DNA of 37,094 bases from a virus, in the IMG/VR virus record IMGVR_UViG_3300021963_000333, positions 1-37,094 of that record, one strand, 5' to 3'. The notes below the pieces were generated by a model, which saw nothing but the letters and a program-made list of their open reading frames with translations, searched no databases and had not been told where the DNA came from. Each line of letters begins with the position of its first letter. Position 1 is the first letter of the stretch. Position numbers and translations under genes: made by a program. Positions 1-7,800 of this stretch are shown here, piece by piece.

Positions 1-500
1 AGATCCAACATATTGTATGTTTTTTCATCAACTTGTTTTAATGTGTTAGTGATTTTATCATACACTCTGCTCATATAGTTTTGTTTAACTATTTCGCCTG
101 TCTCTGGATTTTTAACTGTAATGTCGCCGCCCTCAACCATAATACGAAACATATCTCTCGCACTTTGATTTTTAAGTTGTATCCAGTTTTCTTGTAATGA
201 ACTTGGTGGATAAAACTTAACTTCAGTATTGAGATATTCTACCTTTGTTTTTTTGTGCCAAGATTTTGTTTGTAGTTTTCTAAAGTATTTTGGTTGACTA
301 TCTCTGTAAAAGCGCATATCAGTATCTTTCAATACCTGTTCTGCTTTTACAAAACTGTTCCATCTTTCAATGCTACTACTTTCTTCTTCACGTTTCTTCT
401 GTTCGTCTGTCTTCTCTAGCGTTTTCTTTTGCTTACTAAGTTCTGCTATCTGTTCGGCAGTCATACTTGCCATTAGTTGTTTAACTAGTTCCTGATCCAT
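1..500 (-). CDS. Partial gene, probably the N-terminal part of the replicative helicase
   Basis: The frame opens with ATG at 500 (MDQELVKQLMASM) and stays open for 166 codons to the window edge, so the 3' end is missing. It begins two bases after the primase stop, so it is the next gene of the replication operon. The first 45 residues are a charged, probably helical segment rich in Lys and Glu. After it comes a mixed domain with aromatic residues, including KYFRKL and SWHKKTKVEYL. I recognise no catalytic motif. Because the SF3-type helicase at the other end of the window lacks its N-terminus and is on the same strand, this is plausibly that missing part in a circular map. A direct join of the two ends is out of frame (2 spare bases on each side), so some sequence must be missing if that is right. 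Otherwise it is an unknown replication-associated protein. Confidence 0.7.
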   Translation of the reverse strand, partial: MDQELVKQLMASMTAEQIAELSKQKKTLEKTDEQKKREEESSSIERWNSFVKAEQVLKDTDMRFYRDSQPKYFRKLQTKSWHKKTKVEYLNTEVKFYPPSSLQENWIQLKNQSARDMFRIMVEGGDITVKNPETGEIVKQNYMSRVYDKITNTLKQVDEKTYNMLD

Positions 501-502
501 TA

Positions 503-1438
503 TTATACTCTTTTCAATATCTTTTTATTTGTCAGTTCGCCATAACCTGATCTTTTTATTTTACCTTGACGATCTTTAATCATTTTAACAATAGTACCTA
601 TTGTTACTTTTTTACCATTATATCTAGTTGTAGATAGTTTTTTATATTCACCCTGACTAGTTTCAGGATAATATTGACGCATTAGATTGATGCCTTCACT
701 TTGACCTAACTCGTGGCAGAAAGCCCAAGTAACTCTAATCCAAGTTTCGTAATTAAGATCGGGATACAATCTTTTTAGTTCTTGTATCATTAACTCAATA
801 TCTTCTGGTGTATTTTTACTATATTGTACATTATCTACATAGGGAACATATTCTTCTACATTAAAGATATAAGGATCAATCATTAAACCTTTGTTGCGAA
901 ATGCTATATTATCCTCTTTACCTGAATGAAAGTAAAAGCTTTGACTTACACTAAAACTAGCACCATCAACGTTGGGAAACATTTTTCTAATGTCCTTTTG
1001 TCTTCCAGCAACATCTTCTGCAAGTAATGGCCTACTAAACGGTATTACTACACGAAATCTATGTTCATCTTTTTTATGTCTAAATGTAGTATAAAGCACA
1101 TATTCAATGCCCTCTAACTCAGTTATAGTTTGTTCAATAGTTTGATCTTTGTCAAAGTCAAGCACGATACCTGTAATAGATACCATATTGTTTTTACATC
1201 TGCGTATCGTGTTTGGTATTTCATCATATGTTTCTTGTCGTTCTCCATCAACATAATGATATTTGCGACCCAATTCATAGTCAGTTGTTTTGAAGTCAAC
1301 CATATTGTATAGTTCAACATTTTCTTTACTGTCAACATCATAATGATGTATCAATAAATCACTAATCTCATCCCACGACAAATCCAACCTTAAATCAACA
1401 TACGCTTTTTGTACTGATTTGAAAGTTGAGATTATCAT
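503..1438 (-). CDS. AEP-family primase (PrimPol-like) with PriCT-type C-terminus
   Basis: Predicted DNA primase of 311 aa that would make primers at the phage fork. The N-terminal two thirds looks like the archaeo-eukaryotic primase fold used by phages and plasmids. It has a metal-binding acidic motif LDFDKD (residues 93-98), the block FRHKKDEHRFRVVIPFSRP (119-137) and a SQSFYFHSG segment (165-173), where these primases have the SQxFYxPS signature. Residues about 215-290 resemble a PriCT domain: a helical segment with NYETWIRVTWAF, then YNGKKVTIGTIVKM. It overlaps the upstream 90-aa gene by ATGA and is followed two bases later by the gene leaving the window. With an SF3-like helicase in the same unit, this is a standard primase-helicase pair. 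No DNA polymerase is visible, so polymerase activity by this enzyme is possible but not shown. Confidence 0.85.
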   Translation of the reverse strand: MIISTFKSVQKAYVDLRLDLSWDEISDLLIHHYDVDSKENVELYNMVDFKTTDYELGRKYHYVDGERQETYDEIPNTIRRCKNNMVSITGIVLDFDKDQTIEQTITELEGIEYVLYTTFRHKKDEHRFRVVIPFSRPLLAEDVAGRQKDIRKMFPNVDGASFSVSQSFYFHSGKEDNIAFRNKGLMIDPYIFNVEEYVPYVDNVQYSKNTPEDIELMIQELKRLYPDLNYETWIRVTWAFCHELGQSEGINLMRQYYPETSQGEYKKLSTTRYNGKKVTIGTIVKMIKDRQGKIKRSGYGELTNKKILKRV

Positions 1439-1707
1439 ATTTGTCTAGCCCCTTGTGATGAGAGTTCATTAAAATATTTCATTGTTTCTTTGAACTTCGT
1501 TGTTGCTTCTTCTTTGATTGTAGGATTGTCGTGGTTCAGTTGTGAACCATATACTTCTAATATATCTTCCAACATAAACAATCTTTTTTGTTTTTGTTTT
1601 GGACTTTCTGGTTCCAGAACGTTTATTTTATCAGGTGCATTCATAATCACTAACTCACGTTGAATACCTTTTAATGTTTTTAATAACTCTGTTTGAAAAT
1701 CGTTCAT
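1435..1707 (-). CDS. Small hypothetical protein upstream of primase
   Basis: A 90-aa charged protein with no recognised domain. It has an N-terminal helical stretch (FQTELLKTLKGIQREL), a Pro/Lys linker (PESPKQKQKR) and a helical C-terminal half. Translation starts at 1707 behind a good AAAGGAAT ribosome site and ends in an ATGA overlap with the primase, so it should be translationally coupled to it. It is the first gene after the folded RNA at 1771-1903, and that RNA would sit in its 5' leader if transcription comes from upstream. A primase accessory or DNA-binding role is a guess from position only. Confidence 0.7.
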   Translation of the reverse strand: MNDFQTELLKTLKGIQRELVIMNAPDKINVLEPESPKQKQKRLFMLEDILEVYGSQLNHDNPTIKEEATTKFKETMKYFNELSSQGARQI

Positions 1708-1770
1708 ATCTATTCCTTTAGAGGCACTTGGGCCCGTTAGTTTATTAGCCCAAAATAGAATTATTTTATG

Positions 1771-1903
1771 ATTTCTCGCAGGGCAACCGATCTTGCATCG
1801 GGCGGAGATAAAAAGACTTCACCCTCTTTATCCAGCCCTTTGGGGACCGAAGTCCCCATTGTGCTTTGTGAAGTTTTGTCCTTTGCAGGACTGAGCGAGA
1901 AAT
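1771..1903 (-). ncRNA. Compact structured RNA with multi-way junction and predicted pseudoknot
   Basis: No gene lies between 1708 and 1941. Read on the minus strand, the segment folds almost completely. A closing stem P1 pairs 1895-1903 with 1771-1779 (9 bp). P2 is the hairpin 1878-1891. P3 is 1842-1857, GGGGAC-UUCG-GUCCCC, a C(UUCG)G tetraloop only on the minus strand. P4 pairs 1835-1839 with 1780-1784 and abuts P1. P4 encloses P5 (1824-1832 with 1807-1815, 9 bp including one G-U) and P6 (1787-1801, 5 bp). The P5 loop (1816-1822) is perfectly complementary over 7 nt to 1868-1874, giving a pseudoknot. The G-U pair becomes an A-C mismatch on the plus strand, so the minus strand is the likely RNA. 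It may be a cis-acting leader element or a processed RNA; I do not recognise a known family. Confidence 0.75.
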
Positions 1904-1941
1904 ATTGAAATGTCGGAAAGTACTAATAACCGACAATCTAT

Positions 1942-2127
1942 TTATACTTTCAAATCATCTACTAAACTTTCCAAGTATTCTTCATATGCATCGTTTTCAA
2001 ATAGTTCTTCTGCCCTACCTATGGGCACGATTTGTCCCAATGCATTGTAAAAGATTGCTTTGTCCAGTTGTCGTTCGTGTACAGTCAAATATCTATCTAT
2101 TAATCGTGTTTCAGTTTTAGTTAGCAT
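1942..2127 (-). CDS. Small acidic hypothetical protein
   Basis: A 61-aa protein starting MLTKTETRLIDRYL. The C-terminal half is strongly acidic (ELFENDAYEEYLESLVDD) and probably helical. Its start overlaps the end of the 56-aa gene by 11 nt, which supports coupled translation. No domain is recognised. Small acidic early phage proteins often bind or inhibit host proteins, but nothing in the sequence shows that here. The folded RNA begins about 40 nt downstream of its stop. Confidence 0.6.
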   Translation of the reverse strand: MLTKTETRLIDRYLTVHERQLDKAIFYNALGQIVPIGRAEELFENDAYEEYLESLVDDLKV

Positions 2128-2287
2128 AACTACCCTTTCTTATCTGCTCACAGATATAATCAAGTTCTTCATCCCAAATAGTTACCATATGATGATAACC
2201 CATTCGTACAAACATCTCACGTGTTTCTATCGCACTTTCTAGTCGCTGTTGTAGCTCTAGTATCGGTTGTATTAGTTCATTAGTCAT
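2117..2287 (-). CDS. Very small hypothetical protein (56 aa)
   Basis: A short reading frame starting MTNELIQPILELQQRL and ending RKGSYAN. The start at 2287 has a clear AAAGGAAA ribosome site 7-8 nt upstream, and the stop lies inside the next gene's start, an arrangement typical of this genome. The protein looks like a helical hairpin: an amphipathic N-terminal helix, then an aromatic segment MGYHHMVTIWDEELDYI. Function unknown. It is the first gene after the possible promoter at 2334-2363. Confidence 0.65.
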   Translation of the reverse strand: MTNELIQPILELQQRLESAIETREMFVRMGYHHMVTIWDEELDYICEQIRKGSYAN

Positions 2288-2333
2288 TTTTAGTTTCCTT
2301 TAACATATATATTTATCTATGACAGTTTATCAT

Positions 2334-2363
2334 AATATATTTATATTTACCCGTTTTAATCAA
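2334..2363 (-). promoter_or_regulatory. Possible sigma70-type promoter
   Basis: On the minus strand TTGATT (2363-2358) is followed after 18 bp by TATATT (2339-2334), in a very AT-rich gap between the 138-aa and 56-aa genes. The spacer contains TAAAACGGGTAAA, which also occurs at 3546-3558 upstream of the better promoter. Downstream, 2304-2333 holds an imperfect ATGA...TCAT inverted repeat. AT-rich sequence gives such matches easily, so this is tentative. Confidence 0.3.
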
Positions 2364-2772
2364 TATCGGGCCAGTTCTCGTTATATTCATTAGCTAGACA
2401 GATTTGGTTCAGTTCCTCAAAGAACTCGTGGAACTCCATATAGACCTCGTCTGTGTCCATATCAGTTACATCAAGTGCTATGACACCCTGACTTACCTGA
2501 ACCCAAGTGTTAGCACTAGGCATATCTTCCTGATATTTAGGAACAAATGCAACCACAGTTCTGTCAGTATTAGTATCATAATATACCCATATTTTGAAGA
2601 AGTGTGTTTCAACATATTTGCTTTCAACAGTATGTTCAATGTCTACATTTGTCCAATCACTACGCCAGTAACCACTACGACTGTCTTCCAAATAAGTGTC
2701 AATGATGCTACGCACTTTGTCTGGAAACATATTACCATACTTTAGTATATCCATTGTCATTTTTTTATTCAT
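2356..2772 (-). CDS. Hypothetical early protein (138 aa)
   Basis: An acidic soluble protein with no recognised domain. Residues about 1-35 look helical (NKKMTMDILKYGNMFPDKV), followed by a beta-rich middle with alternating hydrophobic residues (HFFKIWVYY, TVVAFVPKY) and a helical acidic C-terminus (MEFHEFFEELNQICL). It overlaps the 126-aa gene by 8 nt and so belongs to the early unit driven from about 3500. Small host-takeover or DNA-metabolism proteins are usual in this position, but no specific role can be read. Confidence 0.65.
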   Translation of the reverse strand: MNKKMTMDILKYGNMFPDKVRSIIDTYLEDSRSGYWRSDWTNVDIEHTVESKYVETHFFKIWVYYDTNTDRTVVAFVPKYQEDMPSANTWVQVSQGVIALDVTDMDTDEVYMEFHEFFEELNQICLANEYNENWPDID

Positions 2773-3145
2773 TCCTCATACTTTCAAAACTACGTATCTG
2801 TTTATTGTACATCCAGTCATTACGTAAGAACAAGAATACACAATACTTGTTTTCTTCATCCTGACGTATTTCCCAGTTAAGTCCTGTCTTTTCACAATCC
2901 TCTGCCCAACATTCTAAACTGATACTACGTTTAGTGTTGTATGGAACCTTGAACCAACAGACTACATCGTCTTTTGCACTTTCAACATACTTCGGATCCA
3001 AGTCAGCCATCCAACGTCTATCAGCAACATAACGATTAGTTATTAATCTACGATCCTTGAGTTGTTTATGTATAAGAGTGGCACCAGTCATAAATGCGAT
3101 GAATATAAAATCATCAACAGTCATATCTTTACCATAATCTCTCAT
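2765..3145 (-). CDS. Hypothetical early protein (126 aa)
   Basis: An unrecognised protein beginning MRDYGKDMTVDDFIFIAF. The N-terminal third is hydrophobic to amphipathic. The centre has many aromatic residues and a VVCWFKVPY strand, and Cys residues are scattered without a metal-site pattern. It overlaps its upstream neighbour by ATGA and its downstream neighbour by 8 nt, so the three proteins from 3459 to 2356 are translated as a coupled set. Function unknown. Confidence 0.65.
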   Translation of the reverse strand: MRDYGKDMTVDDFIFIAFMTGATLIHKQLKDRRLITNRYVADRRWMADLDPKYVESAKDDVVCWFKVPYNTKRSISLECWAEDCEKTGLNWEIRQDEENKYCVFLFLRNDWMYNKQIRSFESMRNE

Positions 3146-3459
3146 TTGATTGCATCAAGTAGTTGCTCTGCAGTACCAGTGAATAATGTATTCTTGCGAG
3201 CCATCTTCATTTCTTTGAAGTTGACCTGACGAAATTCACTTTCAATCAATAGTTTGTCGTTTTGAAACTGTATAAGACCTAGCATATGTATGCATAGTTC
3301 TTGTTTAGTTTTTGGAGTATCTGTGTAGATGAAGTTGAGATTTGTGAAGCCGTCACGAGCTAGTATTTTTAGTCGTTGGTCCAAGTTGTTTGCATAGCGT
3401 ACTTTTGTTTTGCCGTTTTTGTCTGTAGCGATACCTGCTACTGTGTAAGTTTTAATCAT
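3142..3459 (-). CDS. Hypothetical early protein, first gene after the early promoter
   Basis: A 105-aa basic protein starting MIKTYTVAGIATDKNGKTKV behind an AAGGAACTGAA ribosome site. The N-terminal half looks like a small alpha/beta fold with short strands (YTVAGIA, KVRYAN, NLNFIY). The C-terminus is helical and basic (KEMKMARKNTLFTG). It lies directly downstream of the strongest promoter in the window, so it should be among the first products made. No family recognised. Confidence 0.65.
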   Translation of the reverse strand: MIKTYTVAGIATDKNGKTKVRYANNLDQRLKILARDGFTNLNFIYTDTPKTKQELCIHMLGLIQFQNDKLLIESEFRQVNFKEMKMARKNTLFTGTAEQLLDAIK

Positions 3460-3478
3460 TTCAGTTCCTTTGTGTTAT

Positions 3479-3528
3479 ACTGTGCTAAACAGTGACTTTA
3501 GTATAGCACTGTACAGTATTTATCACAA
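3479..3528 (-). promoter_or_regulatory. Early promoter with two palindromic operator candidates
   Basis: On the minus strand TTGTGA (3528-3523) and TATACT (3505-3500) are separated by exactly 17 bp, matching the sigma70 hexamers at 4/6 and 5/6. The spacer contains a perfect 10-bp palindrome ACTGTACAGT (3508-3517). A second inverted repeat ACTGT-GCTAA-ACAGT (3479-3493) covers the expected start site. Two sites with the same half-site placed where RNA polymerase binds suggest repression by a dimeric regulator. No repressor gene is recognisable in the window. Confidence 0.55.
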
Positions 3529-3561
3529 GTGTTTTTGTAGACTTTTTTACCCGTTTTACCC

Positions 3562-3598
3562 AAAAAAAGACCCAGAATGACTAAAAACTGGGTCTTTT
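3562..3598 (-). terminator. Strong intrinsic terminator at end of virion block
   Basis: Minus-strand RNA forms an 11-bp stem pairing 3588-3598 with 3565-3575 (AAAAGACCCAG against CUGGGUCUUUU) with a 12-nt loop, and runs into a 7-U tract. It separates the late block (lowest gene at 3730) from the early promoter at 3500-3528. A run of four T also follows the stem on the plus strand, so weak bidirectional action is possible. Confidence 0.85.
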
Positions 3599-3715
3599 AA
3601 TGCTCTTGCGAGCCTATCAACGGAATATTAAGATGTAGACAGTTACTTAAAGGACAAATACTATGGCGTAGTATTATAACAGGAACTGAATATGCAATCA
3701 GTCATAACTGCCTAC
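3562..3715 (-). ncRNA. Candidate small RNA or structured 3' UTR ending in a terminator
   Basis: The 270 bp between 3460 and 3729 hold no gene. On the minus strand 3705-3715 pairs with 3635-3645 over 11 bp, with one G-U that would be an A-C mismatch on the plus strand. The enclosed segment has a 7-bp hairpin AAUACUA/UAGUAUU (3657-3675). Further 3' is a GCUC-GCAA-GAGC hairpin with a GNRA loop (3602-3613), then the terminator. A folded body followed by a Rho-independent terminator is the usual layout of a small RNA. It could also be a stabilising 3' end of the late mRNA. I see no dedicated promoter. Confidence 0.5.
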
Positions 3716-3729
3716 AAATATATTTATTC

Positions 3730-3924
3730 TCATTTAGATTGATTTATTTTTTCCTCAATACGATCTAGCTGTTTTGTCAAGTTATTAACTTGGTTATGCA
3801 CAACCGCTACTTTAGTACTTAGTTCGTCAATCTTATTATTCATTGAGAGGTAACCAGTACCACCGATGCCTAACGCACCAATGACGATCCAACTTAGTTG
3901 TTTAAGAGTAAATTCCATAATCAT
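3730..3924 (-). CDS. Small membrane protein with coiled coil, possible holin or spanin-like
   Basis: A 64-aa protein with one predicted N-terminal membrane segment (about residues 9-26, SWIVIGALGIGGTGYL) followed by a soluble heptad-like helix (KIDELSTKVAVVHNQVNNL) and a basic end. This topology fits small phage lysis proteins such as type III holins or inner-membrane spanins. It is the last gene of the virion block, where lysis genes often lie, and no other lysis candidate with a membrane segment is visible. It overlaps the 62-aa gene by ATGA. Assignment to lysis is inference; an unrelated membrane anchor is equally compatible. Confidence 0.6.
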   Translation of the reverse strand: MIMEFTLKQLSWIVIGALGIGGTGYLSMNNKIDELSTKVAVVHNQVNNLTKQLDRIEEKINQSK

Positions 3925-4109
3925 ATATTATTAAAGTAATCTTTTATACTTGTTTCAACATCACTAGTAACAGGTATAGAATAAACGACTGCTTCCCTAT
4001 TGCTAATATTTACATTGCAAGTATTACCTGTAATGTCTAAAATGTTTATAAAGTTGCTAGTTGTTTCACCATTTATTATTGGATGGGTATCTAATATAAC
4101 ATATTCCAT
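3921..4109 (-). CDS. Small hypothetical protein after the fibre genes
   Basis: A 62-aa protein starting MEYVILDTHPIINGETTS behind AAGGAAC. It appears to be mostly short beta strands (CNVNISNREAVVYSIPV) with a short acidic C-terminal helix. It lies between the LamG protein and the membrane protein and overlaps the latter by 4 nt. It could be a small fibre accessory or chaperone; nothing in the sequence decides this. Confidence 0.6.
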   Translation of the reverse strand: MEYVILDTHPIINGETTSNFINILDITGNTCNVNISNREAVVYSIPVTSDVETSIKDYFNNI

Positions 4110-4118
4110 ATTTGTTCC

Positions 4119-4871
4119 TTATGTATGGTCAGCACGTGTAGTTGTAACTGTTACCAAGTTACTTGCGTTAGTCATATTTCCAGACACAGCGCCTGTATAT
4201 GGTATAGTTGTTCCAGGACTTCCTGTAGGTTCAATCAATATTTGTGTATTAGCATCACTAACAAATGATGATGTTGCTAATGTATAACTAGCACCACTGT
4301 ATCTGTTAACATTACTAACTCTTAGATTATTAATGTAACCACCAATATAACTGCCACCATACTTACCCATACCAAACACTGTACCAGTACTAACTATACC
4401 ATTAGTTACTGACTTAGTATCTGTATATGTACCAGTATTATTCCATTGTATCTGTTGTCTTACACCATTTACATATAAACTTGCTGTTGCTGTTGACCCA
4501 CTAGTAGTAAAAACTGCACAAACGTTAGTCCAAGTGTTTAATGGAACAGCACTAATGTTTGTTGTAAAATATTGTTGACCACTTCCCCAATAATAAAACT
4601 CTAATGATCCACCCGTTTTTGGCCCAAAGCTCCAATAGTTTGTACCTGCTCCATCCTGATTACCTGGACCTCCATTAATAGTGTTGCCGAATTGTGTCCA
4701 GTAACCCCAATATTCAATAGTAAATCCAGTAGTTGCTTTCCAAGTAACTAAGTTAGTTGTTCCTGCTTTACTAATAAACTGATTTGAGTTAGTTGGAAAG
4801 AACATATTATTACCCCAGATAGTACCTGAAGGTGCTGACTGATAGTTAAACTGTTGTCTGGCTGCAAACAT
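4119..4871 (-). CDS. LamG/concanavalin-A-like virion protein, probable receptor-binding
   Basis: A 250-aa protein dominated by a laminin-G-like jelly roll. Seen in order: FTIEYWGYW at about residues 51-59, NTWTNVCAVF near 113-122, the hallmark LYVNGVRQQ near 132-140, and GGYINNLRVSNVNRY near 177-191. Such domains bind glycans and occur in phage tail fibres and tip proteins. The start codon overlaps the stop of the 1314-aa fibre gene (TAATG), so the two are translated together. That suggests this is a fibre-associated adhesin or decoration protein. It has no chaperone-like or depolymerase motif. Confidence 0.75.
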   Translation of the reverse strand: MFAARQQFNYQSAPSGTIWGNNMFFPTNSNQFISKAGTTNLVTWKATTGFTIEYWGYWTQFGNTINGGPGNQDGAGTNYWSFGPKTGGSLEFYYWGSGQQYFTTNISAVPLNTWTNVCAVFTTSGSTATASLYVNGVRQQIQWNNTGTYTDTKSVTNGIVSTGTVFGMGKYGGSYIGGYINNLRVSNVNRYSGASYTLATSSFVSDANTQILIEPTGSPGTTIPYTGAVSGNMTNASNLVTVTTTRADHT

Positions 4872-7800
4872 TATGCATATCCTTTTGTTAGTGAAGCATA
4901 ATATGTACTACCATCATAGAACACACCAATAATATCAATAGCACCTGCCGCAGTACTTAATGTTTTACTTGCACCTGCAAACTTCATTGTACTTGATAAC
5001 AATCTGCTACCTGTACCATCTTGCGTAATAATAACAGTAGCACTAGAACCAGCAACTGCATTAGTCAAACTGTTAAAAGTAAAGTTATTATTTGCAGTAT
5101 ATCTAAAGATCGTACCTGTAGCTACGTCCGGTGTGATGCTTGTACTTGTATTTGCACTTGCTAATACTGTTTCTTGGAACTGAACTAAACTTAGATTACC
5201 TAATGTACTAAATGTTATTTCACCAGTTGTACTATCATAATACAACACATTACCACCAGTTGCACTACGTATTGGTTTTACTGTAAATGTATTAGCTGTA
5301 GTAGTTTGTAAGTTTGCACCAGTAGCATTCAACACAATACTGTTATTGCCTTGACTACCTGCACCTCTACCTGCATTAGCACCAATACTAATAACATTAG
5401 CATTAGATGCAGTTGCATAATCACCAATCATAATAGATTTGAGTCCAGTGCCACCTGTACCTGCATTAGCTCCAATAGCGATAGAACTATTACCCATACC
5501 ACTAAACCCAGAGTTATAACCAATAGCAATCGCTCCATCACCCTGTGTTGCAAGTCCGGCATAATCACCAATAGAAACTGTAAATGATCCTGAGTTACTA
5601 GATCCCGCATTTGCACCAATAGCAACACGATTACTACCTGGAGATCCAACACCACTATTAGCACCTAACTGTACATTACTTGAGTTAAGTGTTAAGTTGC
5701 CTAATACTAAACCTGTACCAGTGAATGTTGCTACGTTAGCATTACCAGCAACACCTACAGTAACGTTACCATTAACAGTTGCAATATTAACATTACTTGT
5801 ACCATTGCTGATACCTGCACCATTTCCACTGCCACCACTTTGTGCTACCCAACTTAATCCGCCTGAACCATCAGTGCTTAATACATAACCACTTGATCCA
5901 CCAGTAATAGTAATATTACCTACAGCACCTAAATAGCTAGTTCCAACAACATTTAAGTTGCCAGCAGTAACTTGGCCAGCACCTGCATATACATTACCTG
6001 GGAATTCAGCTCGCCCATTACTATAAAAAGTTGTGTTTAAGAATGTAGCAACATTGCCAACGTTAGCAACAGTTTGGAACTGATGATATAGTGGTACAAT
6101 AGCGTCATTAGCAACATAACTACTATCAACAACAACTCTATATTGTGCTACGTTACTACTTTGGTATGCACCATTGCTATATGCAGTAAAGTAAGATACA
6201 CCTACGTGATCACCTGGCTGAACAGTTTGAACATTATCTCTATTGCCACGTGATTTTTGGAAGTTTAATCCACCTGCACGTACAAGATTAGCTGTGCTTT
6301 GTCCATAATTAGTTATTAATAAACTACTTGTTGTTTGACCTAAACTAACGTTAGGAGCAGTACCTGGATTAATAGTTACCGCACCACTATTAGTAAGTGC
6401 TAATTGATTAAAACCACTAGTTGCAGTAGTATTACCAATATCTCCAGCTGGATTACCAACAGTCATTGTCCATTGAGCACCAGTATATACTGCATTACTA
6501 TTACTATTAACTGTGCCAGACAAACTTAACGTTTCACTGGCTGCTAATATATTTGTGTTACCATTATATACAAAATAACCGTGCTGAACAATTCTATCAC
6601 CATTTACAACAGTAGCTGGACTAGCTACGTTACCACGACTTCTAATGATAATGTTTTTAGCAACGTTAGCACTTGCATTAGGACTATAAATTGCAGCCAA
6701 ATCATATGCTACATTGCTACCTAATGGTGAAGCAAATGTAACAGTGTTTGGTGCAAACTGTCTAATTGTCCCGCTAGTATTACTACTATCACGTACATTT
6801 AAATATAATAAGTTGCCAGTTGTTGTAATGTTTGGTTGTGCTGCCACAGTTACGTTACCTGCATAGTTTGCAAAGTTACTGTTACCTACATTACTTGTGC
6901 TTAATACAACTTGTGCAGGATAACCATTACCACTATCACCAACCCAAATGTTGCCATTTTCTAAGTTTGGTAAGCTGTACACATTCCAAATATTAACTTC
7001 AACACTTCCTGATGTAGAACTAATACGACCTGCTACACCAACGCTTTGAACGATATTATTATTTGTTGGGCGAACATTAGTAATGCCACCTGTGGCACCG
7101 ACATATAGTTCATCTCCGCTTGCAAAAAGACTTGTATCATATTGACGTAATGCGCCAACACTAACAGAATAACCTGTAGCACCAATAGCTAATGTATCTT
7201 CTAATAAACCAATACATCCCATTGTGCTTGCTGTATCAGCACGACTGGCACTAACTTCAACCACAGGGCTTGCACCAACTGTGCCTGTAACATATACAGG
7301 AGTACCTTTAGTTAATATGCCCCCGCTTGTATTTTTAACTTCAGTTCTTACAGTTACAGCACCAGCGACATTAGCACCAGCAATGTTGCTTAATAATCCA
7401 CCATCGCCACTAAAGAAGTTAGCAACTGCTAAATTGCCTAAGTTTGCATTAGCAACTGTTAAGTTACCTGTAGCGATAACACTGTCAGGGAAAGTTACTA
7501 ATCCATTACCATAAAATGTTGATACAGAACGAGTATTAATATCAGTAGTTGGCTCTATGGAAATGTTCATTGGAACATATGCATTATTAGCTACATAACT
7601 ACTATCTACAACAGTACGTATTTGTGCAGGTACTGTAGTTGTCGCATTACCATTATTTGGAACAAAGCGCCATTTTGCAACTTCATCATTTGGTTCTACG
7701 CTTAATGGATCACTGCTATCACCACGTGCTTTATTTTGATATATACCACTTGCGTATTGTGCGCCAGTGCTATTACCAAAATCACTTAAGTTAAATATAC

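Noticed and set aside
1771-1903. Hammerhead, HDV-like or tRNA-like identity for the folded RNA
   Set aside because: No CUGANGA/GAAA core, no HDV double pseudoknot pattern, and no acceptor plus T-loop signature on either strand.
3479-3517. LexA-type SOS boxes
   Set aside because: LexA sites need CTGT-N8-ACAG; here the gaps are 0 and 5, so a different regulator is likelier.
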